64,000 nucleotides of DNA from Larix kaempferi (Eukaryota > Streptophyta > Pinopsida > Pinales > Pinaceae): assembly GCA_027924585.1 (NCBI GenBank), contig BSBM01000372.1, positions 32,544,001 to 32,608,000 of the forward strand. Direction: 5' to 3'. The notes beneath the pieces were generated by a model. That model worked only from the letters and a program-made list of their open reading frames with translations. It made no database searches and was not told the origin of the DNA. Position 1 is the stretch's first letter, and every line of letters starts with the position of its first letter. Both the position numbers and the translations under genes were made by a program. Of this stretch, positions 43,168-55,460 are shown piece after piece.

Positions 43168-44676
43168 TCATAAGCATCTAAATACCCAAGGTGGAAAACA
43201 GCCATGCGAGAAGAGATGAACTCTCTCCATGAGAACAATACTTGGGATTTGGTCCCTCTTCCTCCCAAGAGGAAACTAGTGCAATGCAAATGGGTTTATA
43301 GAACCAAAATGTCATCTGATGGTTCTGATATGAAGTATAAGGCCATTTTGGTGGCTAAGGGTTACTCTCATATCCATGGAGTGGACTATATAGATACATT
43401 TGCACTGGTGGAAAATATAGACTCCGTAAGACTAGTTTTGGCCATTGGGGCTTCCAAGCGATGGGAGGTTCATCACATGGATGTGAAGAGTGCATTTATT
43501 CATGGGGATATGAATGAGGAGATATATATGCAGCATACTGAGGGATTTATTTTTTATCATACGCTTGTGTGCAGGTTGAATAATTCCCTCTATGGACTCA
43601 AGCAAGCTCCTAGAGCTTGGTATACCAAAATGGATAATTTTATGCTATCTTTGGGGTTTGAGAGGTGTAAGTCTAATCCAAATGTGTATATGAAGAATAT
43701 TAGTGATATGATATTGATTATAGTACTATATGTTGATGATATTTTGATCACTGGTAGCTGCACCAAAGAACTTGGCTCAGTTAAGAGTGCATTACACAGT
43801 GCATTCTCCATGACCGATCTAGGATTGTTGAAACAATTTTTGGGTTTGGAGATAGACCAAACTGTGGATGGGATCTCTATGTCTCAATCAAGGTATGCTT
43901 CTGATTTTCTGCAGAAGTTTAAAATGGTTGAATGTAATTCTGCAAAATTCCCATCCCTTTCGAGAGTTAAGCTTATTGATTGCGGTTCTTCACCACTAGT
44001 TGACAGCTCACTGTATAGACAACTAGTTGGGAGCTTGTTGTATCTCACACACTCTCGACCAAATTTGTCTTATGTTGTTGGGGATGTTTAAAGGCACATG
44101 CAAGAGCCTCATGAGGTCCATTGGAAGTCATCCAAGACTATCCTTCATTATGTACAGGTTACTAAGCATATTGGTATCCACTATGCAGCTAGTTCATCTC
44201 TTGAACTAGTTGGTTTTACTGATTCTGATTGGGCTGGTGATAGTTCTGATCGGACGTCAACTTCTGGTTATGTGTTTATTCTTGCACATGGTTCCATTTT
44301 CTGGTCAAGAAAGAAGCATCACACCATATCCTTATCTTCAGCTGAGGCCGAATACAGGGGAGCAATGAATGCAACTACTCAATGTGTGTGGTTTCCAAGT
44401 ATTCTTGGAGAGTTTGGCCTTGTGTTTGATTCACCCACAGTCATTTGGTGTGATAATCAAACCACAATCAAGTTCTCCACTGATCCATTACATAGACATA
44501 GGACCAAGCACATAGAGATTCACATGCACTACATGCGAGGCTTGGTGCATGACCAGATCATAGCATTGCAGTATTGCCCTTCTGTTGAGCAAACTATTGA
44601 TATCTTCACCAAGAGTTTTACTGAGAAGACTTTCACTTACCTTAGATCACTCCTTGGGGTGAGTGATGCATGGTGA
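43168..44676 (+). pseudogene. copia reverse transcriptase and RNase H
   Basis: One long frame (43204-44091) is nearly complete RT: REEMNSLHENNTWDLVPLPP, CKWVYRTKMSSDGSDMKYKA, MDVKSAFIHGDMNEEIYMQ, LYGLKQAPRAWY and the catalytic LYVDDILITG (YVDD at 43729-43740). A TAA at 44089 follows YVVGDV; the frame resumes as RNase H: GFTDSDWAGDSSDRTSTSGY (catalytic Asp), SSAEAEYRGAM (Glu), WCDNQTTIKFS (Asp), RTKHIEIHMHYMRG, ending at TGA 44674. All catalytic residues are kept, so this is the best preserved polymerase in the window after removing a few stops. Confidence 0.93.
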
Positions 44677-44850
44677 AGATTGGTGTGTTTTCATATATGC
44701 CACATGTCTATTTTTGAGGGGAGGTTTTATTTACCATGTGGTTTTCCTTCTTTCCTTGGTTACATGGACAAATAAATTTTATGTTGTAAAAGGTGGCTTG
44801 AGCCTTAGTTTCCAAGGCCTTATTTTTTCTATTCCACTAAGTCTAGCTTA

Positions 44851-44858
44851 TGGGGGGG
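44851..44858 (+). other. polypurine tract
   Basis: TGGGGGGG directly before the 3' LTR, primer for plus-strand DNA synthesis. Confidence 0.85.
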
Positions 44859-45653
44859 TGTTAGAGCAATATTGTACCTTAGCACCTTAATCATTAATTA
44901 AATTATGATTATTTGGTGCTAAAATGGTTAATAATGCCTCCCTAGGTGTGAAACTAGTTATTATGAAGTGGTTAGGACTTGTATGGGTTAGTATGAACTA
45001 GATCACAAGGTTTGGGGCAAAAGTATGGGCCAAGGGAGGTCAAACTAGTTGTTAGGCACCCTTATACAAGCATTTATTGCTTCCATCATGCCTAAGGCAC
45101 CCTTATACCTTGTTTTGTGGATCTGGTTTGACCATAGGCACCCATACACTGAACTTGGTCATTTATCCCATTTTTTGCTATTTTTGGCCTATCCTAGCCC
45201 ACCTAACTTCCACCCAACCATCTCCTTCACATGTGTGAGCCCCATCTTGGTTCCCCATGCTTACCCAATGTTCACATACACAATTCAAACTTGTTTGGGT
45301 TATTTTGGAAACCATTTGGTTAACCTAGGGGGGATTGGGATAAATCTAAGCTAGCTAAGTGTGGACACTCCAAGTGGATACTATTCCTTCCTATTTCTAT
45401 ATAAGGATGATCCAAACTCTTTGTAAGGTTGGATTGTTAATAATATCTCATATTTGATCATTTGTACATCCTGATTTTTTATCATTTGTTCTGATATTTG
45501 ATCATTTGTGTTGTTATTTGATCATTTGTGTTGAGTTTTGATCATTTGTTCATCCAGAAACATATTTGCACTTGTTTAATTGCTTAATGTGTTAAATCTT
45601 TCAACTGTGAGGCATCCATAGTTGCTAGATCCTACTGTGTTATAGATTTTACA
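44859..45653 (+). repeat. 3' LTR of copia element (795 bp)
   Basis: TGTTAGAGCAATATTG to ATAGATTTTACA. It has two copies of the TTATTTGATCATTTGTG unit instead of three, and a ~12-bp insertion near 45015 (GGCAAAAGTATG) relative to the 5' LTR. Confidence 0.95.
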
Positions 45654-46509
45654 ACAAGTATACATTTACTTGATTTTCTTGTCAGTACTTCTGAAATCAC
45701 AATTGAGCCCATCTACACCTGATCCAATAATTCCTTTGATCCTCCAAATATTTCAAACTCTCTATCGGACAAATTATGGAATCCATACAAGTGATTGGGC
45801 TTCACTAATCAAGGGGGAAATGAATTCTCATAAACATGGGTTTCTGAGGAGGAATGAACATAAACACTCTATGATTCAAAACCAAATCTTCCAGCATAAC
45901 CAAATTATGGATGGTTGATGCCTTTATATATTCCATAGATATATCATTTATAACATTTGGACATGGTTGAGACAGTTTGGAAGGTGGTTTCGAGGAGTTA
46001 CACCCAAAACAATACTTTTCCAACCATTCAATTTTGCATTTTTTTAGATTTTTTATATTTTTTGAGTATTTTTCAAGGCACACGGTCCTTGCAGGAAGGA
46101 AAGGAGCATGCACATGCAAATTTCATGAAGGAAAGGTGTGTGTTCCCTCAAAACCATCACTTTTCAATGGAAAATGAGTTGGAAGGAGCTAATAGCCTAT
46201 CATGAGGTGGAATCAACACTTATGAATTTCCCCCACACTTGATTCAAGGCCTATCATAGTGAGTAGGGACTCTTCATATGACATTAGGGGCATTAAAATA
46301 ATGGTTAGGTATATTTTAATGCTATCTAGAATAATTTGATGTCATTAGGGTCATTAGAGTTCCATCAGGGTCAATAAAGTGTCAACTTGTGCTTTGAATA
46401 TTACCTCATATTCTATTTGCGGTTGGAGACGTTTCCATGCCTTTGGAAATCAAATGTTAGAGATTTTTTAAAGACCAATTTAAGAGGAGTTTGCCTTTGA
46501 ATTCAATCT
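45654..46509. other. no recognisable gene
   Basis: Host flank of the copia element. Frames at 45805-46119 (minus) and 45957-46205 (plus) overlap and neither has a known motif. Confidence 0.5.
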
Positions 46510-46970
46510 TACATAATATTTACTACCAACACCACTTGTGAAAGTTATCCATGATGTCGGTAGAGGTGATTGGGATGAAGTTGGTGAGGATTTCTAGTCC
46601 TATCCCATGACATATTGGTAATTGGAAGAAAGTGAGAAATGCATTTGCTAAAGACACAAAGTGAGTATGTGACCCATTCGCTTCATTTATATACCATTTA
46701 GCTGATGGACCAGTAAGGGTTCCTTGAAACAACCTAAGCTAGATGGTGCATTCAATAATATTGTTTGAACAAAACCATAAATTCAAGGTCATAACATGAT
46801 TTTTTGTATATTTTCCTAATCATCCATAAAATTCGGGAGCATCCAGGGGAATCTTGGCCAACATTGGTGGCCAAGATGGATCATGCAAAATTTGATCATT
46901 GTTTAATTTTTTTAGGTCTAGTAGATTCAACAAAGCCATTTATGGGAGATTAGGGATTAAGGAGTTGGCG
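46510..46970 (-). pseudogene. Ty3/gypsy gag capsid fragment
   Basis: Open frame 46523-46732 carries LFQGTLTGPSAKWYINEA and FLTFFQLPICHGIG, the retrotransposon-gag signature, and upstream broken frames give LLDLKKLNNDQILHDPSWPP, equivalent to LPDLERLTNDPIRHDPTWPP in element B. It ends in TSTDIMDNFHKW, matching the THISTHIHEW end of element 1's capsid. It is the most diverged gag in the window. Zinc knuckle and protease do not follow directly. It may belong with 35820-37505. Confidence 0.75.
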
Positions 46971-49740
46971 GGTGGGGGGGAATGTGATAGTGGTACACCT
47001 AGTCCTACCATTGGTGATGTTTGTTGACTATGTGGTATAGACAATGGTTAATTCTTGAGATATCCTAAAAAAAAATGTTCAAGCATGTGGACTTGTAGAT
47101 GGGGAATTCCTGGGAGAATTCAATGAGCATAAGAATGATGATCCAAGACTAGTTGAACCTACAAACTTGCAGCCAGAGGCTAGTGTTGAGAGGATAATGA
47201 GGGTTTACATACGAAAAATATAAATACCATGGATGCCTAAAAATAATGAAGAAATTCCCTTAACATGAGATTCAAGGTGACTGAGGATTCTCTATGACTC
47301 ATGGTTATGTTGATTTTTTTATAATACAAAGAAGAAGGTCCAAGGGGTTATGATAATAATAAGTAAATGTCTAATCAAATAAAAATATGTAAACAAATGA
47401 ATTTTATGTGTGTCTGGTGACACTATAATTTTAGAATATGTTCCTTTTAACCACAAGATATATTTGTTTTTATGCAGGAGGAGTTTTGCTTTATAACTTT
47501 GAAAAAGTAAAATCTTGTGTTATATGACTCTTACAAACTTATGATCAAATGTATATGGGCCTTCCAAAATCTCTCACTAGATGAGGTGTGAATCCATCAA
47601 ATACAACAAGTGAAGTTATGAAATATTCAATTATAAATAGGGGTGACATTTCCCAATGGCCAATGCGATCTATATCATATGCAAATGCATCCCAAAAATG
47701 CCACCTAAGTATAAATCCTATTTTTTTATCCACTAAGTTACCTTTCACAAGCATGGATAAGGGATTGTTAGCCTACAATAATCAAGGGTATCAATAAAAG
47801 GGTAGTTGGGTGGTTTATTGAGACTGATAAAAACCACTTGACTTCAACATATGACCCACAACGCATCTTACTATGGGGAGTTATGTGTATGCCTATTATC
47901 ATAATATTTATTTATGCTATAAATTATTTTGTGACCTCGTGTGGAGAATTTAAGCTGGTTGGATAATTTCGTTCATTATTTTTAAAGGAGGATACCTTAG
48001 CATCATGAACTAAGAGTTTTAATTTAAATAGTGTGATTAAGAAGGTAGTTTATACTTCTCACTCTTTTTTTATATTAAGATCACTTTATGGGCACAAGTT
48101 GGAGATCATAGCAGAATGAAAAGACGTTTTAGCTCCTTTGTGATTGTGTTTTACATGACCAGACCATAATGTTGAAGTAAAGTGATTGAAACAAGATTAC
48201 ATGAAATATTTGCAAAATCTTGAAGAAATTGAAAAGAGCATTCATGTGAAATTTTTGGGGTTCTTACTTCATCTAATTAATTTCGTAAGTGTGAAATGAA
48301 TTTTGAAAAATAAACTACAACTTTTGAAGTAAAATTGGTAAGGGGGTATTTATATATCTTCTCCTTTTTATTCACTGAGATTGCTTGTGGGAATAAAAAA
48401 AAGGCCATACTAGGGATGAAAATAGATTTTAGGTCCCTTGTTTGTGTGATTTTGTGATAACATAAACAACTATCCTAGGAGTAATATACTAACTTTGCAT
48501 TGATGTATGATTTTAACTTTGCTCAAAACAACAAAAATTATTGCAAGGGATAAGTATTTTGCACTACCTAGTTGTTCCTTTGAAATAATTATTGGAATAG
48601 TAAATCAAGACAACAAAACATAAAAATGGAAGTAAAAATGGGGTCCCAAGATATGCATCCATGTGCAATGAAAATAAATAAACCATCCATGTGGTTAGTA
48701 TTAGGAATTATGAATTCACGTCCTAGCCAGGGAAAATTTTAGGGGCAAAATTTAGTCCATGGGCTATTTTTTTACCTTTTTTCCCAAAAAATATTCACCA
48801 AATTGCCTTTTTTTCAAAAGTGATTCGCCCAAATTCCATTGGATAATTTTTTTACTCCAAAAATCATCAAATTTGTAAAAACAAAACTATATAAACTCTT
48901 TATAAATTTGACTATTTTTATTAAAAAAAAATGATAAAACATTTTATTGTTGCAAATTTAAGAATTAGTAAGATTCGCCAAGGTTTCTACACTTTGAGAA
49001 AAATATGAATCCTTAAAATTTTCCTTTATCCTAGCCCCTATGTGATTTATTTAGGAAAAATTAATGAAATGCAAAGGCACGGTAGAAACAACCTATAATT
49101 ATTGAAAAATAAAGTCCCTCCCCAAGCTTGATCAAGTCAGTGGCTAATGACAAAAAACTATTTTTGGGAACATCTGCGTGGGTTTTTATATGGACAATTA
49201 GGAAAATTATATAGATCAATAGTTAAATCATCTACGGGACAAATATGCATAGGTAGTTAGATGGAATCTGCACAAATGCACAGGGTAGTAGTGGAATTGC
49301 CTATGGGAATTTTTGTGCAACTATCAGGTGGGAATCCATGGTATTTTTGTGGGAATTTAATATTCTACTATAGGTTTTGTGTCGCACAAATCATATTAGT
49401 TACACTAGACTATACATTTACAGCAAATGAAATTTTAAAGGCTCCAACTCCTTATCAAGGTTGTTGGGTGAAAGTATAGACTAGTTTAAAACCCTGTCAG
49501 TCATGAGAGGTCAGAAAACAAATAAAAACACTCTAAGAATTAATATTTAAAGGATATAAAACCAAAATGGAATCATCAATTTGTTTTGGGTATTTTATTG
49601 CAACGGTGAGAAAAAATCCCTATTATAACTAGGTTGTGAGCTAGATAATAGAAAATGGTTAATCTACGACTAGAACAAGAGTATTCTAGCATGGATGCTT
49701 CAATCCCAGTGACATGAGGGTTTCTACAGTTTTTCTTTGG
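46971..49740. other. 2.8 kb without a recognisable gene
   Basis: 46971-47200 may be the N-terminal part of the gag above. 47200-49740 is AT-rich with only short unrelated frames (for example 47545-47754 and 49261-49479), several poly(A)/poly(T) runs, and no LTR ends that I could pair. Confidence 0.5.
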
Positions 49741-49766
49741 GGGTGACTTTATGAGAACAATAACCA

Positions 49767-50860
49767 TTGGAGGTGGAAGTGTTGATGGTAGAAATGGTAG
49801 AATACTCAATGGAAGGGATGGACCCTTCCCCCTTGATCCAAAATACAGGAGTTAGGACAAATGGGACTCAAGATCTACAAAATGAAATGGGAGGAGAGGG
49901 GTTGAATGGATCTAGATCTAATATGAGGAAGGGCCTGGGGGGAATACATCTAAGACAATGCCTCCCCATATCTACTTAGATCCCACCTATGAAAATTAAA
50001 TCTAGTAAGCTTCGAGAAAGGATCCAATATATGAAAGATCACACACTTATCATCAAATTTCTGGGAATTTGGCCATCTGAGAAATCCCTAATATGGTGGA
50101 TCAAAACGACATGGAAACCCCATGAGCACTATGATCTACAACTGTGCTCTAACAGTTTCTTCACATAAATTTTTTTCAATATTGAGGACCGAGACCAAAT
50201 TTTCGATGGTGGGCCTTATTTCTTCTACTCTGTGGGTCTCCTCCTCAAAACATGGAAATAAATATTTTTCCCATACAAATAAGATATAAGAATATCCCTA
50301 GTGTGGATGGGGATATACTCCCTCCCGGGAGAATACCAAGAACCTACTATCTTAGAAGACATTGGAAATACCTTGGGTTTGTTCATCAAGATCTCTGATC
50401 AGACGAAAACCCAACATTATACATCATATGCCTGAATTTGCGTCTATGTGAATATTTCGAGGGATCTTCTAGAGTCCTTAAATTTGACTCGGGATGATGA
50501 AGAATGGAAACAAACCTTATATTATGATAATATACCCTTTCGATGCAGGAGGTGCCATGAGTATGGGAATTTATTCAGGGATTTCCCACAAAATGTGTTT
50601 CCACCCTAGTTGAATCAATCCAAACCAAAGGATGAGGAGGTTTCTACCAAAGTGTCCTCCTATAAGCGTGGTGGTCACAAGTAGGGTGCTCCATATCTCC
50701 ATAAAAAACCCCAAGTTTTCAATCGTTATGAGACCCTGAATAACCTTCCAAAGGACAACCCGTTTCAGGAGATGTGTGGGGATGAGAACCCTAAACCATA
50801 AACTAAGAAGAATCTGGAAAACAAAGAGGTTTAGGGATAAGGAAATGGGAAGGAGGTGAT
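49767..50860 (+). pseudogene. LINE ORF1: DUF4283-like domain and zinc knuckle
   Basis: After a polar start (VRTNGTQDLQNEM), the DUF4283-like core is visible at about 50010-50500: ERIQYMKDHTLIIKFLGIWP, DLQLCSNSFFT, FFNIEDRDQIFDGGPYFFYS, PTILEDIGNTLG. The zinc knuckle at about 50530-50590 reads CRRCHEYGNLFRDFP, where the metal-binding His and last Cys of CX2CX4HX4C have become Asn and Phe. A Lys/Asp/Glu-rich tail follows. Several stops (for example 49978, 50166, 50262). ORF1 proteins bind LINE RNA. Confidence 0.8.
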
Positions 50861-51179
50861 GGATACACAATAGTACTTATAAATTATCGAGGAGGAAGGG
50901 GAGGATATGGAGATAGGAGAGTTGGATATGGATGGAATTGAAAAGGCATGTGTGGATAAGGAAAAAGGGTACGTTCCCCAACATCAAGTTAGACTTCTCT
51001 AGGAAGCCATTATTAGGGCCAAATATCTCCACCCTATGGGGATCAACCCTCATTCCCAAATAGATAATAGGAGAAAGCTTGAAGACTATGGAAAGCAACA
51101 CGAGATAAAAACTAACTAGAAGAGGATAGTTGAAGCATGAATCAGATTGGTGGAATCAAGATAGTATCCCACGTCAGGG

Positions 51180-53524
51180 TTTCCCTAGGGATTTCAAATA
51201 ATCATTATTAATGAATAGTATAACATGTAATATCATGGGTTCGAACAACCCCCAAAAATATCGAATTCTAAAGAAGAATATACAAGTGGCGAATCCAGCA
51301 ATATTGTTCCTCTAATAAAGTAAATGTTTCGAGGAGCAGCTTAAAGAAATAGAAAGAAGGGCCTAGAGAGGTTGTAAGGTTACAGGGATTGATGCTACAA
51401 GATAGCTAGAGGCCTAGGCATTCTATGGAACCCTACCAAGATAAAACTATGGAATTTTATGACCACCCCAATATCTATATCAGTGGATTTCCAAGTGGTT
51501 GATTTTATAATCAAGGGGGTGCTCATGAATATATATGGTCCCCACATTCAACAACATAAGCTGTACTTCTTGGCTTCTTTGAAATTTATCAGCCAGTGTA
51601 CTGATGGGAATTATTGGATCATGGGTGGATACTTTAACATGGTTACTTCCCTTTTTTAAAATAAAGGAGGCAAGATAAGTATGGACATGGAAAGTAGAGT
51701 GTTTGGAGAAACCATCAAGAAGCTGAAATTGGTGGACATGGAAACTAGGAACAATATCTACATTTGGAACAACAAGGGGGGGGGATCATCATGTGGCTTC
51801 ATGATTGGATAGGTATCTTGTCTCGGAATCAATTTTTGACTTAGTAAGCAAACTATCGGCTCTATTTCTCCCATTGGTTGGAACAAATCACTAGCTTGTT
51901 AGTTTATTTTGGAGTGGTAAGGGGTCTCAATTTAAAAACCCCTTCTGCTTCGAGCACTTTTGGCTTAGTCATATGGATTTTAAATCCAAAGTACACAAAT
52001 GGTGGGTTGATCTGGACCAGATGGATGGTCCAAGTATGTTCAATTTCCAGTAGAAACTCAAGGCTCTCAAAGGAAAAATTAAGTAGTGGAATAAAGAAGA
52101 GTTTGGCAACATTTTTTAAGATAAACGACATTTGGAGCAGAGACTGGAAGAGATCCAGATGCAGGGTATGAGGGATGGCTACTCTCCTAATCTGAGGTAG
52201 GAATAAATCAAAACCATGACCCAACTAATGGAGAGAGAATGATAGGAAGAAATCCTATGGAAATAGAAATCCAAGGTTAGCTAAATTAAGGAGGGAGAAA
52301 GAAACACAAAATTCTTCCATCGATTCACCATCCAACACTGTCAACTAAACAAAATCCTAATGCTTAAAAATGAAGTTGGAGACCGGATATAAACTAGGGA
52401 GGAAATTGAAGGAGAACTGGTCCATTACTTTCAGGAGTTAATGACGGACCCACACCCAAATAGGGAGGATTACATAGTGTAGATTAATCAACACATCCAT
52501 GTCCTTGTCACAGATGCCCAAAAGGATTTGCTTATGAGACCTGTTACCCTGAAGAAAGTGGAGGAGGAAGTGCATCAAATGGTAGACATAAAATCTCCTA
52601 GACGAGATGGATTCACGACAAATTTCTTTCATTTTTTTGGGACCTAGTAAAGAATAAAGTATGGAGAATCGTCAAAGACTCTTGACAAACCAAGGGTATT
52701 CTAAAGGATTTCAATGCCACCTTTCTTACTCTCATCCCCAATATTGAAGGGGATGATTCCCTAGGCACATTTAGACCCATATCCCTTTGTAATGTAATCT
52801 ACAAGATTATCACAAAGGTAACTGCAAATAGGTTAAATCATATCATTCCCTCTATGATCTCACCTGAGTAATCTATTTTTTTGGAGGGGAGGAAAATTAT
52901 GGATGGGATAATCTTGGTTCATGAGGTCTTCCACTCGTTAAAAACTACTAAGATGCCAAAAATGTTGCTGAAACTAGATATTTCTAATGCTTATGATAAG
53001 CTCAACTGGCGATACATGAAGGAATTGTTAAACGCCTTTGATGTTAGAGTGGACTAGGTCCAATGGATCATGATCTTGACTCTGTTGGATTTCTTCTCTA
53101 TTATTCTAAATGGCTCTCCCTCGATCATTTTCACTCCCTCACAGGGGCATTATACAAGGGGATCCTTTATCTCCATTTCTCTTCATTCTAATGGAAAAAG
53201 GATTGGGTCACTTAATAAAGGTAATTTTTTTAAACTAGGAAGTTAGAGGTATGAAGGTCCACCCCAATGCTAAGTTCCAGACTCACTAGCAATTTGCAGA
53301 TGATACCATGTTTATGGGGTACCCTTCAATTCAAGAATCCCATGCTATCAATAAATGTCGCAAGCTCTTTGCAGCATCCTCAGGGGTGGAGGTGAATGAG
53401 AGAAAATCACAAATATTTTTTTTTCAATACCTCGAAGATCACTAGTATCAACATTTGCCACATTTCGGGCTTTCTAGAGAGCTCACTTCCATCCAAATAC
53501 TTGGGTACTCCCCTATCTAATTCT
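51180..53524 (+). pseudogene. LINE ORF2: endonuclease and first part of RT
   Basis: Endonuclease: VLMNIYGPHIQQHKLYFLAS and WIMGGYFNM (51515-51640); the usual catalytic GGDFN has become GGYFN. The N-terminus is poorly preserved. The RT region (52560-53440) contains FNATFLTLIPNIEG, FRPISLCNVIYKIITKV, LLKLDISNAYDKLNWRYM, a frame-shifted GDPLSPFLF block and the catalytic QFADDTMFMGY at about 53290. It includes ANRLNHIIPSMISPE-type RT blocks. RT is broken by the solo LTR at 53525 and continues at 54125. Numerous stops. Confidence 0.85.
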
Positions 53525-54124
53525 TGTTAATTTTTTACCATTAATTCAATATACTCTAGGATCTTTATTGAGAGAATAACATGTACAACATATCTACATC
53601 ATATCAATCATAGACACAATAGAAATCACACAAGAGAAATAGAGTTTCCTCGGGGAAAACCAAGAAGGTGAAAAACCCCGCAACTTCCTCAGAGATAGAA
53701 AGAGAAATGATACAAAAACCAAGCATAAGAGATAATCTACTCGCAGCAGCTTCTCCTCCTCCACTAGTGTGCCACTCTCCAATTAGTGTATTAGTGAGAA
53801 AGTGAATGATCAAATAGAGTGCCTCCCGCACTCTATTTATACATGACTTGACTTGCCTAATAACCTTACTAGGTCGGCCTCAACTTAATCACATAATATA
53901 ATGCTGACACAGGGCCAACCCCCAATAGGGTGGTCTAATAACCCTTTAACCCACATGACTTATATAGGGCCGACCCCATCAAGGTGGTCTAATAACCCAT
54001 CAAGTATAAGTTACGACATTTACAATATAAATGACGACACTTCCATATAGAGGAATAATAACATCTCTATAGGAATACAATATACATATGTGAAATACAT
54101 TCCGAAGTTACAAATACATCAACA
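53525..54124 (-). repeat. solo LTR, minus orientation, perfect TSD ATTCT
   Basis: Plus-strand ends TGTTAATTTTTTACC and CAAATACATCAACA; ATTCT flanks it at 53520-53524 and 54125-54129. It is the reverse complement of the solo LTR family at 34222-34866 (shared TATAAATAGAG, the GGGTCGGCC/GGCCGACCC blocks and the U5 region), somewhat shorter at 600 bp. It splits the LINE RT. Confidence 0.93.
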
Positions 54125-54545
54125 ATTCTATTGTACGAAAGGGATCCTCGATAGAAATGATGGATAGGATGAATACAAAAATAATGAACTGGACATTATT
54201 CCCTCTAAATATTGCAACCAGATTAGTGTTGGTTAAATTTTTCCTCCAAGCTATGTTGATTTATCTATTTTCGGCCATGGCATCCCCTAAAGTAGTTCTA
54301 AAGGAGATAAAAGGCATATAATGGAAATTACTATGGAGTGGATACATCGATAAATGGAGGTGGGATTTGGTCAAATGGGAGGAGGTATGTACCCCAAAAT
54401 TCTAAGGGGGATTAGGTCTGTCGATGGATCCAGAAAAAATCAATGAGTTTAGTGGAGCCAAAATACAATGGAGATGGATTAACCACAATTGTTGTGAAGG
54501 ATTATACCCTATAGCAGGGGAAAGGATGTTGCCAACATAAATGGG
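54125..54545 (+). pseudogene. LINE ORF2: RT C-terminal part
   Basis: Continues RT after the solo LTR: SIEMMDRMNTKIMNWTLFPL, MLIYLFSAMASPK, GI-WKLLWSGYIDKWRWDLV, then CTPKF-GGLGLSMDPEKINEF and WRWINHNCCEG, the standard thumb and post-RT region of plant LINEs. Similarity stops near GERMLPT at about 54540. Confidence 0.78.
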
Positions 54546-55460
54546 GTGATAGATAGATACATTCTACTTTGCATTGATTACTATCAACAAAATGATATTA
54601 GGATTCTGAAATCAATACCTTGTTTATGGCGTTTGGTCCTAGCTTTCGCCCAATCTCCACAACAATGTACCTACAAAATACACAAACCTTCCTCAGCGTA
54701 TCCTGACTACAAATATATAATGATATTGGAAACAATATGACATTAACTGTAATCAGAAATTCAATAGAAACAACATTCCATTGGGATGGGAAGGGTATCT
54801 CGATCTTTATTGTCAAAGAAATGCAACCAAATACAGTTTATACCTGATCTGTTCCAAAGCACTTCTGCAACCGAGTTCTGGGCTACTGCTCCTCACAATG
54901 ACTTAGAAATTCCTCCACCATAACAATAGCTTCTTCTTCATTGGCACCTTCCTCATGAAATCCCCTTATATTTATGGCCAATGAAGGAAGTTAGATTCGC
55001 GAGGCACTTGAATTGGGAAGTTGGGGGAGTTACAATACCAAACTCAACTAATCCCAATTCGTAATATTAATATATTTTTCAATTTCATCTTAATATGTGC
55101 GCGGGTATGACACTAGGGGACTGGCACATGGTGCGCCACTAGGTCTCTCAGCAACTCGCGCATACAACTTTTTAGAAATGTGTGCGGGTTTTCATTATTG
55201 GAACTTACATACTTTTAGAAAAATGTGCGGGTTGTCAGTATTGGAACCTGCATACTTTTAGAAAAATGCACGGGTTGTCAATTATAAGAGTAGCGCATTT
55301 CCAATGAAATATGCAGAAAAATATAGTTTTCAGCTGAAGGTGAAGGATCTTAGCAATAAGTCATCTAAGGTCAATCTAGCTCTTCCATCCATAGTGTCAT
55401 TTTGTGTGATCAATAGGGTAATGTGATCATGGACGGAGAAGTGCAGATTTGACCTATAAC
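54546..55460. other. unexplained insertion inside the LINE, with 45-bp tandem repeat
   Basis: LINE coding similarity is interrupted from about 54546 to 55460. Within it, 55177-55285 holds about 2.4 copies of a ~45-bp unit (GTGCGGGTTxTCAxTATTGGAAC...ACTTTTAGAAAA). On the minus strand 54840-54960 reads FHEEGANEEEAIVMVEEFLS followed by an AG/GTATAA donor-like site, which might be an exon remnant. No LTR, SINE or TSD is clear. Confidence 0.4.

Larger units (their letters stand above)
39592..45653 (+). mobile_element. Ty1/copia element, structurally complete
   Basis: LTR, PBS, gag, protease, integrase, RT, RNase H, polypurine tract and LTR are all present in the canonical copia order, 6062 bp in total. 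Target duplication is ATAAG on the left (39587-39591) and ACAAG on the right (45654-45658), one mismatch. By my hand count the two LTRs differ at about 50 of 780 aligned positions (roughly 6 percent) plus two indels, so the insertion is not recent. The coding region has one frameshift and about eight stops. Confidence 0.95.
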
